This document shows positions 43,504 through 52,989 of a stretch of 64,000 nt of DNA, piece after piece; the stretch's first letter is position 1, and the number at the start of each line of letters is the position of its first letter. A model generated the notes under the pieces. That model had not been told where the DNA came from. It was given only the letters and a program-made list of their open reading frames with translations, and made no database searches. Source of the DNA: Peteryoungia aggregata LMG 23059. Its GTDB lineage: Bacteria > Pseudomonadota > Alphaproteobacteria > Rhizobiales > Rhizobiaceae. The stretch covers positions 310,001 through 374,000 of the forward strand of contig NZ_JAUSUW010000003.1 of assembly GCF_030814435.1 (NCBI RefSeq), read 5' to 3'. The translations under genes were made by a program, and so were the position numbers.

Positions 43504-44766
43504 ATGGCACGAACCCGCAAGCGGCTCCCATGGCTGATGACCACCGTATCGCTAATGCTGGCGGTGAGTTTCGCCGCGCCGGCTGCGGCCGCTTCCCGGA
43601 GCGCCGTCGAAGCGCAATTCCAGCAATGGATCGCAAGCGATCTATGGCGCGCCGCCCAGGACGGCGGGATCAGCAAGGAAATTTTCGACCGGACCCTTCA
43701 GGGCGTGCAGCTCAATTGGGACCTGCCTGATCTGGTACCGCCGGGTACCGAGCCGCCGAAGGAGCGGACGCAGAGCCAGGCGGAATTCAGCTCGCCGGCC
43801 TCCTATTTCAACGAGAAGCGCTTGCAGGGGCTGGCCGCCACCGGCCGGACGCTTGCGAACCAGCATGCGTCGACGCTGCGCAAGGTCGAAGCGACCTATG
43901 GCGTTCCGGGTTCGATCATCGTTGCTATCTGGGGGCGCGAATCCGGCTATGGACGGGCGAAGCTGCCGCATTCGGCGATCGACGTGCTCGCGACCAAGGC
44001 CTTCATGTCGACGCGCAAGCCGATGTTCCAGCAGGAGCTGATCTCGGCATTGCATATCGTCGAAAGCGGGGATGTGAGTGCCGACCGGCTGATGGGCTCC
44101 TGGGCAGGCGCACTGGGACAGCCACAATTCATGCCGGGCAGCTACCTGAAATACGCCGTTGATTTCGATGGTGACGGCAAGCGCGACATCTGGAATTCCG
44201 TACCGGATACGTTGGCGTCCATCGCCAACTATCTGGTGAAGAGCGGCTGGCAGCGAGGTCGCGACTGGGGTTACGAGATCACCATTCCCGACGGCGTGTC
44301 CTGCGCGCAGGAAGGGCCTGACAGAGCACAGGCGGTCTCTGCCTGGGCGAGCGGCGGGCTGACCCGGATCTCCGGTCGGGCCTTCCCGTCGTCGGAGGGT
44401 TCGCAGCCGGCGATGATGCTGGTGCCGGCCGGGACATATGGCCCGGAATTCCTGGTGACGCCGAACTTCTACGTGCTGAAGGAATACAACAATTCCGACC
44501 TCTATGCGCTGTTCATCGGCAATCTTGCCGACCGGATCGCGAGCGGCGGCGGCGCATTCAAGGCGCCCTGGGGCGATGTCGGCAAGATGCTGCGCTCGGA
44601 CGTGCTTGCCATGCAGCAGGCGCTGGTGGCAGAGGGCTATGATGTCGGCAAGGTGGATGGTCTGCCCGGCTTCAAGACGCGGAGGTCGCTCGGCGAATGG
44701 CAGGCGAAGAACGGGATGAAACCGACCTGCTATCCGAGTGCAGACCTCAAGGCCAAGCTGCGCTGA
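43504..44766 (+). CDS. Lytic murein transglycosylase (MltB-like, with peptidoglycan-binding domain)
   Basis: A 420-residue exported lytic transglycosylase of family 3. The signal peptide ends near AAPAAAA-SR (about residue 31); no lipobox Cys is seen, so it is soluble rather than a lipoprotein. The catalytic Glu146 is in AIWGRESGYGRAKL, and GSWAGALGQPQFMPGSYLKYAVDFDGDGKRDIWNS (about 199-235) is the MltB/SltB signature. A C-terminal peptidoglycan-binding domain (about residues 355-418, MLRSDVLAMQQALVAEGYDVGKVDG) completes it. It cuts glycan strands in the periplasm, forming anhydro ends. The start ATG 43504 has GGGAGGA upstream. Confidence 0.93.
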   Translation: MARTRKRLPWLMTTVSLMLAVSFAAPAAAASRSAVEAQFQQWIASDLWRAAQDGGISKEIFDRTLQGVQLNWDLPDLVPPGTEPPKERTQSQAEFSSPASYFNEKRLQGLAATGRTLANQHASTLRKVEATYGVPGSIIVAIWGRESGYGRAKLPHSAIDVLATKAFMSTRKPMFQQELISALHIVESGDVSADRLMGSWAGALGQPQFMPGSYLKYAVDFDGDGKRDIWNSVPDTLASIANYLVKSGWQRGRDWGYEITIPDGVSCAQEGPDRAQAVSAWASGGLTRISGRAFPSSEGSQPAMMLVPAGTYGPEFLVTPNFYVLKEYNNSDLYALFIGNLADRIASGGGAFKAPWGDVGKMLRSDVLAMQQALVAEGYDVGKVDGLPGFKTRRSLGEWQAKNGMKPTCYPSADLKAKLR

Positions 44767-44775
44767 TACCCGCCA

Positions 44776-46410
44776 TCAGTGGTGATCGATATGCGACTGG
44801 TGGAAGACGTCGTCGGCCGGTGGGATTGCCTGACGTTCGATCATCCGGTGGACCTTGGGCGGTCTGTCACCGCGATGCAGCTCGATCAGACGGTCGGTGA
44901 TCTCGGCGTCGGCCTTGGTGCGGCGCTGGTTGTGGCGGACGTAGTCCACCCAGGTCGGCACGTGATAGGTTTCCGTCCAGATGTCAGGGTTCTCCAGATC
45001 GCGCATCAGCGTCCAGTTGCGTGCGCCGTCACGCAGGCGAATGCGGCGACGCTCGACCATGATCCTCAAGAATTCGGGAACGTCTTCGTCGGTGATCTCG
45101 AAATCGACATGGATAACGATCGGGCCACTGCGCGGGCGGATGTCGAGCTTTAGAGCCGGTTCGTTGAAGCGGTTGAGCGGATCGAGATCGAGGGTGGCAA
45201 AGGCCGGCATGGGCAGAAAGAAGCCGATGAAGACGCCTGCTATCATCAAAAGGCTTGAGGCCACCAGCGCATGGCCGGAGCCATAGTTCTCGGCGACGCT
45301 GCCCCAGAGCCAGCTGCCTGTGGCCATGCCGCCGAAGGTGGCCGTCTGGTAAAGCGAGAGCGCGCGCCCCACCACCCAGCGGGGAGCAGAGAGCTGAACG
45401 ACGGTGTTGAAGAGCGACAGTGCCAGCACCCAGCAGGCACCGGCAACCATCAGGGCCAGCGCCGTGATCCAGACGGAGGTGCTGATGCCCGTAACGCCGG
45501 CTGCTACGGCAAAGCCGGCAAAGGCGAAGCGGACGATGTCCTCACTCGATAGGAGTTCGCGGGCGCGCTGGTTGGAAAAGGCGCCGAAGATGGCGCCGAG
45601 GCCGAAGGCACCGAGGAGGCCACCAAAGGTGAGCGGTCCGCCCGAGAGTTGGTCACGGGCAACGATCGGCAGGAGCGAAAGAATGGCGGTCGCCTTGAGG
45701 CCGAAGACGAAGCCGCGGAAGAGAACCTTGCCGAGATTGGGCGACATCGCGACGTATCGCAGGCCCGCTGCGATGGCCGAGCCCAGATGCTCCCGCGGGA
45801 GCGGGCTCTTCGGAATATCGTGGCGCCAGCGGAAGAGCGCGTAAGTGATGGCAAAGTAGGAGAGTGTGTTGACCGCGAAGGCGGCAGCAGCCCCTGCAGC
45901 GGCGACGATGGCACCGCCGATCGCCGGGCCGACACTGCGGGTGATGTTGAAACCCATGCTGTTCAGTGAGACGGCGGCCGGCAGATCGGCGCGCGGAACG
46001 ATATCGCCGACCGAGGCCTGCCAGGACGGATTGTTGAGGGCGGTGCCGCAGCCGATCAGGAAGGTGAAGGCGAGCAGTGCCCAGGGGGTGATGAGATCGA
46101 GCAGGGCAAACAGTGTCAGGAGCGCCGAGACCACGATCATGAAGAGCTGGGCGGCGATCATGACTTTGCGGCGATCAAAGCTGTCGGCGATCGCACCGGC
46201 GATCAGGGAGAGAAGCATGATCGGGCCGGTGTTGGAGGCCTGGACGAGCGCCACCATGTTCTCGGAGGTGGAGATCGACGCCATCATCCAGGCGGCGCCG
46301 ACGCCCTGGATCAAACCACCCAGATTGGACGAGATGCTGGCGAGCCAGATCCGGCGATAGGCTTCATTGCGGAGCGGTAGAAGCGGGGAGCGGCGTTCTG
46401 ATGTGGACAT
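44776..46410 (-). CDS. MFS exporter with C-terminal soluble domain (MFS_3 family)
   Basis: A 544-residue major facilitator of the MFS_3/EntS type. Residues about 15-415 form twelve membrane helices; FDRRKVMIAAQ after helix 2 is the loop 2-3 motif. Residues about 420-544 form a soluble cytoplasmic domain opening LDPLNRFNEPALKLDIRPRSGP. It contains VIHVDFEITDEDVPEFLRIM and ETYHVPTWVDYVRHNQRRT, a pattern like a dimeric alpha-beta barrel (antibiotic-biosynthesis-monooxygenase-like). It ends in a His-rich tail (DDVFHQSHIDHH). ATG 46410 is the likely start; the open frame extends to 46557 without a better site. The substrate is unknown; relatives export siderophores or drugs. It converges with the lytic transglycosylase gene. 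Confidence 0.88.
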   Translation of the reverse strand: MSTSERRSPLLPLRNEAYRRIWLASISSNLGGLIQGVGAAWMMASISTSENMVALVQASNTGPIMLLSLIAGAIADSFDRRKVMIAAQLFMIVVSALLTLFALLDLITPWALLAFTFLIGCGTALNNPSWQASVGDIVPRADLPAAVSLNSMGFNITRSVGPAIGGAIVAAAGAAAAFAVNTLSYFAITYALFRWRHDIPKSPLPREHLGSAIAAGLRYVAMSPNLGKVLFRGFVFGLKATAILSLLPIVARDQLSGGPLTFGGLLGAFGLGAIFGAFSNQRARELLSSEDIVRFAFAGFAVAAGVTGISTSVWITALALMVAGACWVLALSLFNTVVQLSAPRWVVGRALSLYQTATFGGMATGSWLWGSVAENYGSGHALVASSLLMIAGVFIGFFLPMPAFATLDLDPLNRFNEPALKLDIRPRSGPIVIHVDFEITDEDVPEFLRIMVERRRIRLRDGARNWTLMRDLENPDIWTETYHVPTWVDYVRHNQRRTKADAEITDRLIELHRGDRPPKVHRMIERQAIPPADDVFHQSHIDHH

Positions 46411-46519
46411 GTCTTGAACTTTTCTGGCCGCGGCGATGTCGAGAGACAACCGTGGTGAGCACGAGCTTGCCTTGCGCAACGCATGAATGGCAAGTTTGTT
46501 TTCACCCCTCACCGAAAAG

Positions 46520-46548
46520 CTTGCAAAAGTTGGGGCGCTCGCGTATAC
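46520..46548 (+). promoter_or_regulatory. Promoter of the rimP-nusA-infB operon
   Basis: CTTGCA at 46520-46525 and GTATAC at 46543-46548 are separated by exactly 17 bases, resembling CTTGAC-N17-CTATAT. Transcription would start near 46555, giving a leader of about 85 nt before rimP. Confidence 0.65.
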
Positions 46549-46577
46549 GAGCTTCAAATTCTTGATCGACAGATGAA

Positions 46578-46608
46578 GGGTGGGCCCGGAAGGACCCGCT
46601 CTTTTTTA
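46578..46608 (+). terminator. Possible attenuator in the rimP leader
   Basis: GGGTGGGCCCGGAAGGACCC can fold as a short stem (GGGCC with GG-A-CCC) and is followed by GCTC and six T residues at 46602-46607. It lies between the predicted promoter and the rimP start. It resembles a leaky intrinsic terminator, but the stem is imperfect. Confidence 0.45.
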
Positions 46609-46640
46609 TTGGCGATCGCAGCCAATCGGGAGTAAAACGA

Positions 46641-47249
46641 TTGTCCGAAGACATGCCGATGCCGGAACTCGGCGAAGCACGGATCATCACTGAGACCGGC
46701 CTTGACCGTCGTATCGCAGACATTATCGAGCCCGTGCTCGTCGCGATGGATTTCAAGCTGGTTCGCGTGCGTATGATGAACCAGAACGGAATGACGCTGC
46801 AGATCATGGCGGAACGCACCGACGGCACAATGACCGTCGAAGATTGCGAAGCCGTATCGATGGCCGTGTCGCCCGTTCTCGACGTCGAGGATCCGGTCGA
46901 CAAGGCCTATCACCTGGAAGTGTCGTCGCCGGGTATCGACCGGCCCATGGTGCGCAAGTCGGATTTCAGCCGCTGGCAGGGCCATATCGTGAAGTGCGAG
47001 ACGTCGATCCTGGTCGACAACCGCAAGCGCTTCCGCGGCAAGATCACCGACGTGAACCAGGACGGTTTCACCCTGGAACGCGATCAGGTGGCCTATGGTG
47101 AAGAGCCGAAGGTGGTCATCCCCTTCAATACGCTTGCCGAGGCAAAGCTCATTCTGACGGACGATCTGATCCGTGACGCGCTTCGAGCCGACAAGCTCGC
47201 CAAGGCGCAGGCCGCGAACCAGAACGACGAAGACGACAGCGAAGAATAA
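46641..47249 (+). CDS. rimP: Ribosome maturation factor RimP
   Basis: A 202-residue RimP protein that assists 30S subunit assembly. The N-terminal domain includes [29 protein letters not shown] and [22 protein letters not shown]. The key signature [16 protein letters not shown] is near residue 92. A C-terminal Sm-like beta domain and an acidic tail ([10 protein letters not shown]) follow. The start is TTG 46641 with GGGAG upstream, and it gives the family's usual N-terminus; an in-frame ATG four codons later is an alternative. It opens the conserved rimP-nusA-ylxR-infB-rbfA-truB-rpsO-pnp cluster and has its own promoter and possible attenuator. Confidence 0.95.
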   Translation: MSEDMPMPELGEARIITETGLDRRIADIIEPVLVAMDFKLVRVRMMNQNGMTLQIMAERTDGTMTVEDCEAVSMAVSPVLDVEDPVDKAYHLEVSSPGIDRPMVRKSDFSRWQGHIVKCETSILVDNRKRFRGKITDVNQDGFTLERDQVAYGEEPKVVIPFNTLAEAKLILTDDLIRDALRADKLAKAQAANQNDEDDSEE

Positions 47250-47305
47250 CGTTTGACCTATAGCCCGAGGCCGATGCCCGGGCGTGAAGACGGAGACCTA
47301 AGACA

Positions 47306-48925
47306 ATGGCAGTCAGTGCGAACAGGCTCGAGCTCTTGCAGATCGCAGATGCCGTCGCCCGTGAAAAGGTGATCGACCGCGAAATCGTGCTCGCCGCCAT
47401 GGCCGACGCGATCCAGAAGGCTGCCCGGTCGCGCTACGGCAGCGAGACCAACATCCGCGCCGACATCAATTCCAAGACCGGCGAGATCCGTCTGCAGCGT
47501 CTTCTGGAAGTGGTCGAGAAGGTCGAAGACTACGCGACGCAGATCGCGCTCGAACTCGCCCGCGACCGCAATGTCGACGCCAAGCTCGGCGACTTCATCG
47601 CAGATCCGCTGCCGCCGATGGACTTCGGTCGTATCGCCGCCCAGTCGGCCAAGCAGGTCATCGTGCAGAAGGTGCGCGAAGCCGAGCGTGACCGCCAGTT
47701 CGACGAGTTCAAGGACCGCGTTGGCGAAATCGTCAACGGTACCGTGAAGCGCGTCGAATACGGCAACGTGATCGTCGATCTTGGCCGTGGCGAAGGCATC
47801 ATCCGTCGTGACGAGATGATCCCGCGCGAAGCCTTCCGTTACGGCGACCGCGTGCGCGCCTATGTCTACGACGTTCGCCGCGAACAGCGCGGCCCGCAGA
47901 TCTTCCTGTCGCGTACCCATCCGCAGTTCATGGTGAAGCTCTTCACCATGGAAGTGCCGGAAATCTACGACGGCATCATCCAGATCAAGTCGGTGGCCCG
48001 TGACCCGGGTTCGCGCGCCAAGATAGCGGTTATTTCGAACGACTCGTCGATCGATCCGGTCGGCGCCTGCGTCGGTATGCGCGGTAGCCGCGTTCAGGCC
48101 GTTGTCGGCGAGCTTCAGGGTGAAAAGATCGACATCATTCCGTGGAGCCAGGATCCGGCCTCCTTCATCGTCAACGCCCTGCAGCCGGCTGAAGTCGCCA
48201 AGGTAGTTCTCGACGAAGATGCAGAGCGCATCGAAGTCGTGGTTCCGGACGAGCAGCTGTCGCTCGCTATCGGCCGACGTGGTCAGAACGTGCGTCTGGC
48301 CTCGCAGCTGACCGGCTGGGACATCGACATCATGACGGAAGCCGAGGAATCGGAACGCCGCCAGAAGGAATTCAACGAACGCACCAACCTGTTCATGGAT
48401 GCGCTCGACGTCGACGAAATGGTCGGCCAGGTTCTGGCGTCGGAAGGCTTCGCCCAGGTCGAGGAAGTGGCTTACGTCGACCTCAACGAAATCGCGTCGA
48501 TCGACGGCTTCGACGAAGACACCGCACAGGAAATCCAGACCCGCGCCCGCGAATATCTCGACAAGATCGAGGCCGAAATGGACGCCAAGCGCAAGGCGCT
48601 CGGCGTTGCCGACGAGCTGCGCCAGATCGAGGGCATCACCTCGCAGATGATGGTCGCGCTCGGCGAAGACGGCATCAAGACGATCGAGGACTTCGCCGGC
48701 TGCGCCGCTGACGATCTCGTCGGCTGGAGCGAGCGCAAGGACGGCGAGACGAAGAAGTTCGAGGGCCTGTTCTCGAAGTTCGACATCTCGCGTGCCGAAG
48801 CCGAAGCCATGGTTGTGCAGGCGCGTCTTGCTGCTGGCTGGATCACCGAGGAAGACCTCGCGGTCGAAGCTGAAGCTGAAGCTGAAGGCGAACTCGAAGG
48901 CGAAGAAACCGAGCAGGAAGCGTGA
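47306..48925 (+). CDS. nusA: Transcription termination/antitermination factor NusA
   Basis: A 539-residue NusA. The RNA-polymerase-binding N-terminal domain (MAVSANRLELLQIADAVA, about residues 1-125) is followed by an S1 domain (about 135-200, VNGTVKRVEYGNVIVDLGRGEGIIRRDEM). Two KH domains come next (about 230-350: GACVGMRGSRVQAVVGELQGEKIDII and SLAIGRRGQNVRLASQLTGWDIDI), then two C-terminal helix-hairpin-helix repeats (about 360-500). The tail is a run of Glu/Ala repeats (EAEAEGELEGEE). It modulates pausing, intrinsic termination and rRNA antitermination. The stop overlaps the next gene as TGATG, so the two are translationally coupled. Confidence 0.97.
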   Translation: MAVSANRLELLQIADAVAREKVIDREIVLAAMADAIQKAARSRYGSETNIRADINSKTGEIRLQRLLEVVEKVEDYATQIALELARDRNVDAKLGDFIADPLPPMDFGRIAAQSAKQVIVQKVREAERDRQFDEFKDRVGEIVNGTVKRVEYGNVIVDLGRGEGIIRRDEMIPREAFRYGDRVRAYVYDVRREQRGPQIFLSRTHPQFMVKLFTMEVPEIYDGIIQIKSVARDPGSRAKIAVISNDSSIDPVGACVGMRGSRVQAVVGELQGEKIDIIPWSQDPASFIVNALQPAEVAKVVLDEDAERIEVVVPDEQLSLAIGRRGQNVRLASQLTGWDIDIMTEAEESERRQKEFNERTNLFMDALDVDEMVGQVLASEGFAQVEEVAYVDLNEIASIDGFDEDTAQEIQTRAREYLDKIEAEMDAKRKALGVADELRQIEGITSQMMVALGEDGIKTIEDFAGCAADDLVGWSERKDGETKKFEGLFSKFDISRAEAEAMVVQARLAAGWITEEDLAVEAEAEAEGELEGEETEQEA

Positions 48926-49608
48926 TGAGCGCCGAGAGGCCGGACGCGACAGAGGTCGAAGACGATTTCGACCTCTCCGAAGCGAACGGGCGGATGTGCA
49001 TCGTTACCCGCGAAAGCGGATCGCCGGAGACGCTGTTGCGTTTCGTGGCGGCACCCGACGGGACAATCGTCCCGGATCTGAAGCGGGCGCTTCCAGGCCG
49101 GGGCTGCTGGGTCAGCCCCAGCCGTGAGGCTGTCGACAAGGCGGTGGCGAAGAAGCTTTTCGCCCGCGCCTTGAAGCGGGATGTGAAGGCGGATCCGGAT
49201 CTCGGATCCGTGGTTGAGCGACTTCTGGTCGCGCAGCTGATCGGCATGATGAACATGGCCCGGAAGGCCGGACAGTTCATCACGGGATCGGCGAAGGTCG
49301 AGGCAGCCGTGCGGAGCGGCGAAGCCATTGCGGTGTTCCATTCGCAGGATGCCGCAGCGGATGGCGTGAGAAAGATCGACCAGGCCCGAAAGGCCTGGCA
49401 CCTCGGAACGGGGGCGGATGCGGAAGTGCCCGCATTCCACCTGCTCACCGGGGCGGAATTGGAAGAGCAGATGGGCCAGAATGCGTTTATCCATGCTTGC
49501 GTGCTTGCAGGGCAGGCAGGTGAAGGTGTAGTGAAACGCGCAACTCTGCTCGAAACCTATCGCGGCCGCGCGCCGCAGGTATCGGGCGCTGGCCCGAAAT
49601 CACAATGA
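48925..49608 (+). CDS. ylxR: RNA-binding protein, YlxR domain fused to L7Ae-like domain
   Basis: A 227-residue fusion typical of alphaproteobacteria. The N-terminal YlxR (DUF448) domain (about residues 20-100) reads RMCIVTRESGSPETLLRFVAAPDG and GRGCWVSPSREAVDKAVAKKLFARALK. The C-terminal domain (about 105-205) resembles an L7Ae/L30e RNA-binding fold (LLVAQLIGMMNMARKAGQFITGSAKVEAAVRSG). Both parts probably bind RNA in ribosome or RNase P context; YlxR is a nucleoid- or RNase P-associated regulator in some bacteria. ATG 48925 overlaps the nusA stop. It lies between nusA and infB, the standard position. Its exact role here is inferred. Confidence 0.9.
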   Translation: MSAERPDATEVEDDFDLSEANGRMCIVTRESGSPETLLRFVAAPDGTIVPDLKRALPGRGCWVSPSREAVDKAVAKKLFARALKRDVKADPDLGSVVERLLVAQLIGMMNMARKAGQFITGSAKVEAAVRSGEAIAVFHSQDAAADGVRKIDQARKAWHLGTGADAEVPAFHLLTGAELEEQMGQNAFIHACVLAGQAGEGVVKRATLLETYRGRAPQVSGAGPKSQ

Positions 49609-49709
49609 CGCGGTCACCGGCACAGGTCGGCCTCCGTGGTTTAGGACAGTATGTGAACGGCGTGGTCTGATGCTCGGCATCCGGCCCCGCTCGAAGGAAC
49701 GGGAACGGA

Positions 49710-52412
49710 ATGACCGACAACAAAGACGACAAGACAATCGGCGTGAAGAAGACTCTCACCCTGAAGCCCTCGGGGATGAGCCAGGGTACCGTGCGCCAGG
49801 ACATGGGGCGCGGCCGTACGAAGTCGGTCGTCGTCGAGACGGTGAAGCGCCGCCCGACCCGCCCGCTGGACGAAAAGCCAATTACACCGATCGCAGCGCC
49901 TGTAGCACGTGCGCCGGAAGCCCCTGCGGCTCCCCAGGCTGCGCGTCCGGCTCCGACACCGCCTGCGGCGCCGGCTACGCGCGTCCACCAGCCTGTCTCT
50001 CAGCCACAGCGTCCGCAGCCACAAGCGCAGCGCCCTCAGCAGCAGCCGCAACGTCAGCCGGAACGTCCTCGCGGCGCCGTCCTTCACGACCTGTCGGCCG
50101 GTGAAATGGAAGCGCGTCGTCGCGCACTCATTGAAGCCCAGGCCCGCGAAGTCGAAGAAGCCAAGCAGCGCGCGATCGATGAAGAGCGCCGCAAGGTTGA
50201 AGCGGCCGAAGCTGCACGCGTTGCCGCCGAAGAGGCTGCCCGCCGTGCGCTGGAGCCCAAGGTTGAAGTCGTGGCTGAACCCGAGCCGGCTCCGGCTCCG
50301 GTCGCCGCTGCACCGGTCGCCGCCGCGCCGGTCGCATCGGTTCGTCCGGCTGCACCTGCCGCTCCGGCAGCGCCTGGCGCACCCGGCTTTGTTCGTGGTC
50401 GCAAGGCCAACGACGAGGACGATGATCGCGGCCCGCCGCGCGGCCTTCCGGGTCGTGGCAAGGTGGCTGCCCCCGCTCCTGCCAAGGTTCCAGCCCGCCC
50501 GAAGGCCGAGGAAGACCGTCGTCGCGGCAAGCTGACGGTGACCACGGCCAATGTTGACGATGACGGCACCGCCCGCGGTCGTTCGCTGTCGGCGATGCGT
50601 CGTCGCCAGGAGAAGTTCCGCCGCAGCCAGATGCAGGAAACCCGTGAAAAGGTCATGCGCGAGGTCATCCTGCCGGAAACCATCACCATTCAGGAACTGT
50701 CGCAGCGCATGTCCGAACGCGCCGTCGACGTCATCAAGTACCTGATGAAGGAAGGCCAGATGATGAAGCCGGGCGACGTCATCGACGCCGACCTCGCCGA
50801 ACTCATCGCAACCGAATTCGGCCATACCGTCAAGCGCGTGTCGGAATCCGACGTCGAAGAAGGCATCTTCAACGTCAAGGACGACGAAGGCGAACTGGTT
50901 TCGCGTCCTCCTGTTGTCACGATCATGGGTCACGTCGACCACGGCAAGACCTCGCTGCTCGACGCCATCCGCAAGACCTCGGTCGTATCGGGCGAAGCCG
51001 GTGGCATTACCCAGCATATCGGTGCCTACCAGGTCGAACAGAACGGCCAGAAGATCACCTTCATCGATACCCCCGGCCACGCCGCGTTTACCGCGATGCG
51101 TGCCCGTGGCGCCCAGGCGACCGACATTGCCATCCTCGTGGTGGCTGCCGACGACAGCGTCATGCCGCAGACGATTGAATCGATCAACCACGCCAAGGCC
51201 GCCAACGTGCCGATCATCGTGGCGATCAACAAGATCGACAAGCATGAAGCCAAGCCTGAAAAGGTTCGCCAGCAGCTTCTCCAGCACGAAGTCTTCGTGG
51301 AATCGCTCGGTGGTGAAGTACTCGACGTCGAAGTTTCGGCCAAGAACAAGCTCAACCTCGACAAGCTGCTCGAAGCCGTGCTGCTGCAGGCTGAAATTCT
51401 CGACCTGAAGGCCGACCCGACACGAACTGCCGAAGGTACCGTCATCGAAGCCCAACTCGACCGCGGTCGTGGTGCCGTTGCAACGGTTCTCGTCCAGAAG
51501 GGCACGCTGAAGCCCGGCCAGATCATCGTGGCCGGCGATCAGTGGGGCCGTGTCCGTGCGCTCGTCAACGACAAGGGCGAACACGTTAAGGAAGCTGGCC
51601 CTGCCATGCCGGTCGAGATCCTCGGCCTGTCGGGCACGCCTGCTGCCGGTGACAAGTTCGCTGTCGTCGAAAACGAAAGCCGCGCTCGCGAGATCTCCGA
51701 GTATCGTCAGCGTCTGGCCCGCGACAAGGCCGCTGCCCGCCAGTCGGGTCAGCGCGGTTCGCTGGAACAGATGATGAGCCAGCTGCAGAACACCGGCTTC
51801 AAGGAATTTCCGCTGGTCATCAAGGCCGACGTGCAGGGTTCCGTCGAAGCGATCGTGGCTGCTCTCGACAAGCTCGGTACCGACGAAGTTCGGGCCCGCA
51901 TCGTCCATTCGGGCGCCGGTGCCATCACGGAATCGGATATCTCGCTGGCCGAGGCATCCAATGCCGCGATCATCGGCTTCAACGTCCGCGCCAATGCCCA
52001 GGCCCGTACCGCTTCCGAGCGTGCTGGCATCGAGATCCGCTACTACAACATCATCTACGATCTGGTGGATGACGTGAAGGCAGCGATGTCGGGTCTGCTC
52101 TCGCCGGAGCGTCGCGAAACCTTCCTCGGCAATGCCGAGATCCTCGAGGTGTTCAACATCACGAAGGTCGGCAAGGTCGCGGGTTGCCGTGTCATCGAAG
52201 GCAAGGTCGAACGCGGTGCAGGCGTGCGCCTGGTGCGCGACAACGTCGTCATCCACGAAGGCAAGCTCAAGACGCTCAAGCGCTTCAAGGACGAAGTGTC
52301 CGACGTGCCGATGGGCCAGGAATGCGGCATGGCCTTCGAGAACTACGAAGACATCCGCGCCGGCGACACGATCGAGTGCTTCCGCGTGGAACACATCACG
52401 CGTACGCTCTGA
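49710..52412 (+). CDS. infB: Translation initiation factor IF-2
   Basis: A 900-residue GTPase that brings initiator fMet-tRNA to the 30S subunit. Residues about 1-330 are a low-complexity Ala/Pro/Gln/Arg/Glu region (for example [23 protein letters not shown]), including a long charged helix. The conserved part has the G1 motif GHVDHGKTS at about 406-414, G3 DTPGH near 452 and G4 NKID near 506. The beta-barrel and C-terminal tRNA-binding domains follow, ending [10 protein letters not shown]. It sits in the nusA operon 101 bases after ylxR. The N-terminal extension is longer than in E. coli, which is common in rhizobia. Confidence 0.97.
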   Translation: MTDNKDDKTIGVKKTLTLKPSGMSQGTVRQDMGRGRTKSVVVETVKRRPTRPLDEKPITPIAAPVARAPEAPAAPQAARPAPTPPAAPATRVHQPVSQPQRPQPQAQRPQQQPQRQPERPRGAVLHDLSAGEMEARRRALIEAQAREVEEAKQRAIDEERRKVEAAEAARVAAEEAARRALEPKVEVVAEPEPAPAPVAAAPVAAAPVASVRPAAPAAPAAPGAPGFVRGRKANDEDDDRGPPRGLPGRGKVAAPAPAKVPARPKAEEDRRRGKLTVTTANVDDDGTARGRSLSAMRRRQEKFRRSQMQETREKVMREVILPETITIQELSQRMSERAVDVIKYLMKEGQMMKPGDVIDADLAELIATEFGHTVKRVSESDVEEGIFNVKDDEGELVSRPPVVTIMGHVDHGKTSLLDAIRKTSVVSGEAGGITQHIGAYQVEQNGQKITFIDTPGHAAFTAMRARGAQATDIAILVVAADDSVMPQTIESINHAKAANVPIIVAINKIDKHEAKPEKVRQQLLQHEVFVESLGGEVLDVEVSAKNKLNLDKLLEAVLLQAEILDLKADPTRTAEGTVIEAQLDRGRGAVATVLVQKGTLKPGQIIVAGDQWGRVRALVNDKGEHVKEAGPAMPVEILGLSGTPAAGDKFAVVENESRAREISEYRQRLARDKAAARQSGQRGSLEQMMSQLQNTGFKEFPLVIKADVQGSVEAIVAALDKLGTDEVRARIVHSGAGAITESDISLAEASNAAIIGFNVRANAQARTASERAGIEIRYYNIIYDLVDDVKAAMSGLLSPERRETFLGNAEILEVFNITKVGKVAGCRVIEGKVERGAGVRLVRDNVVIHEGKLKTLKRFKDEVSDVPMGQECGMAFENYEDIRAGDTIECFRVEHITRTL

Positions 52413-52442
52413 TCTCAGGCGTTTCGACCACGATCCCTTCGG

Positions 52443-52461
52443 GCGCCGGATCTTCCGGCGC
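52443..52461 (+). other. GC-rich stem-loop between infB and rbfA
   Basis: Perfect eight-base arms (GCGCCGGA 52443-52450 and TCCGGCGC 52454-52461) with a three-base loop, 31 bases after the infB stop. No T-run follows, so it is more likely an mRNA processing or stability element than a terminator. Confidence 0.5.
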
Positions 52462-52572
52462 TCGCTGTTTATGGGGATCATGACCTCCGACGTCTCGTTG
52501 GATGAACGGCAATTCACGGCATGATGTGAGCGGCGAAAGCTCCGATCCCTCATGCGAAAGGCAAAGTGAACC

Positions 52573-52977
52573 ATGACAAAACCAACCTCATCGGCACCTT
52601 CGCAGCGCATGCTGCGCGTCGGCGAGCAGGTGCGCGCCGCCATCACCCAGGTGCTTCAGCGCGGGGAAGTGAACGACGATGTCATCGAAAAGACCGTGAT
52701 TTCGGTCTCGGAAGTGCGTATGTCGCCGGACCTGAAGATGGCGACCGCCTATGTGGCGCCGCTTGGCGTTTCCGATCATGACGCTGTCATCGCAGCCCTC
52801 AACAAACATGCGAAGTTCATTCGCGGACGGATCGGCGGCCAGCTTCGGCAGATGAAGTACATGCCGGAGGTGCGTTTCCGCGACGACACGAGCTTCGACA
52901 ACTATCAGAAAATCGATGCGCTCCTGCGCTCGCCGGAGGTCCAGCGCGACCTCGGCTCCGACGAAGACAAAGACTGA
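52573..52977 (+). CDS. rbfA: 30S ribosome-binding factor A
   Basis: A 134-residue RbfA, a late 30S maturation factor that binds helix 1 of 16S rRNA. The KH-like fold is recognisable: [44 protein letters not shown] (about residues 45-66) and [27 protein letters not shown] (about 82-108). An acidic C-terminus ends LGSDEDKD. It lies in the canonical infB-rbfA-truB order; truB begins 12 bases after its stop. Cold-shock dependence is known for the E. coli protein. Nothing unusual was noticed. Confidence 0.96.
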   Translation: MTKPTSSAPSQRMLRVGEQVRAAITQVLQRGEVNDDVIEKTVISVSEVRMSPDLKMATAYVAPLGVSDHDAVIAALNKHAKFIRGRIGGQLRQMKYMPEVRFRDDTSFDNYQKIDALLRSPEVQRDLGSDEDKD

Positions 52978-52989
52978 GAAAAGACCTAG

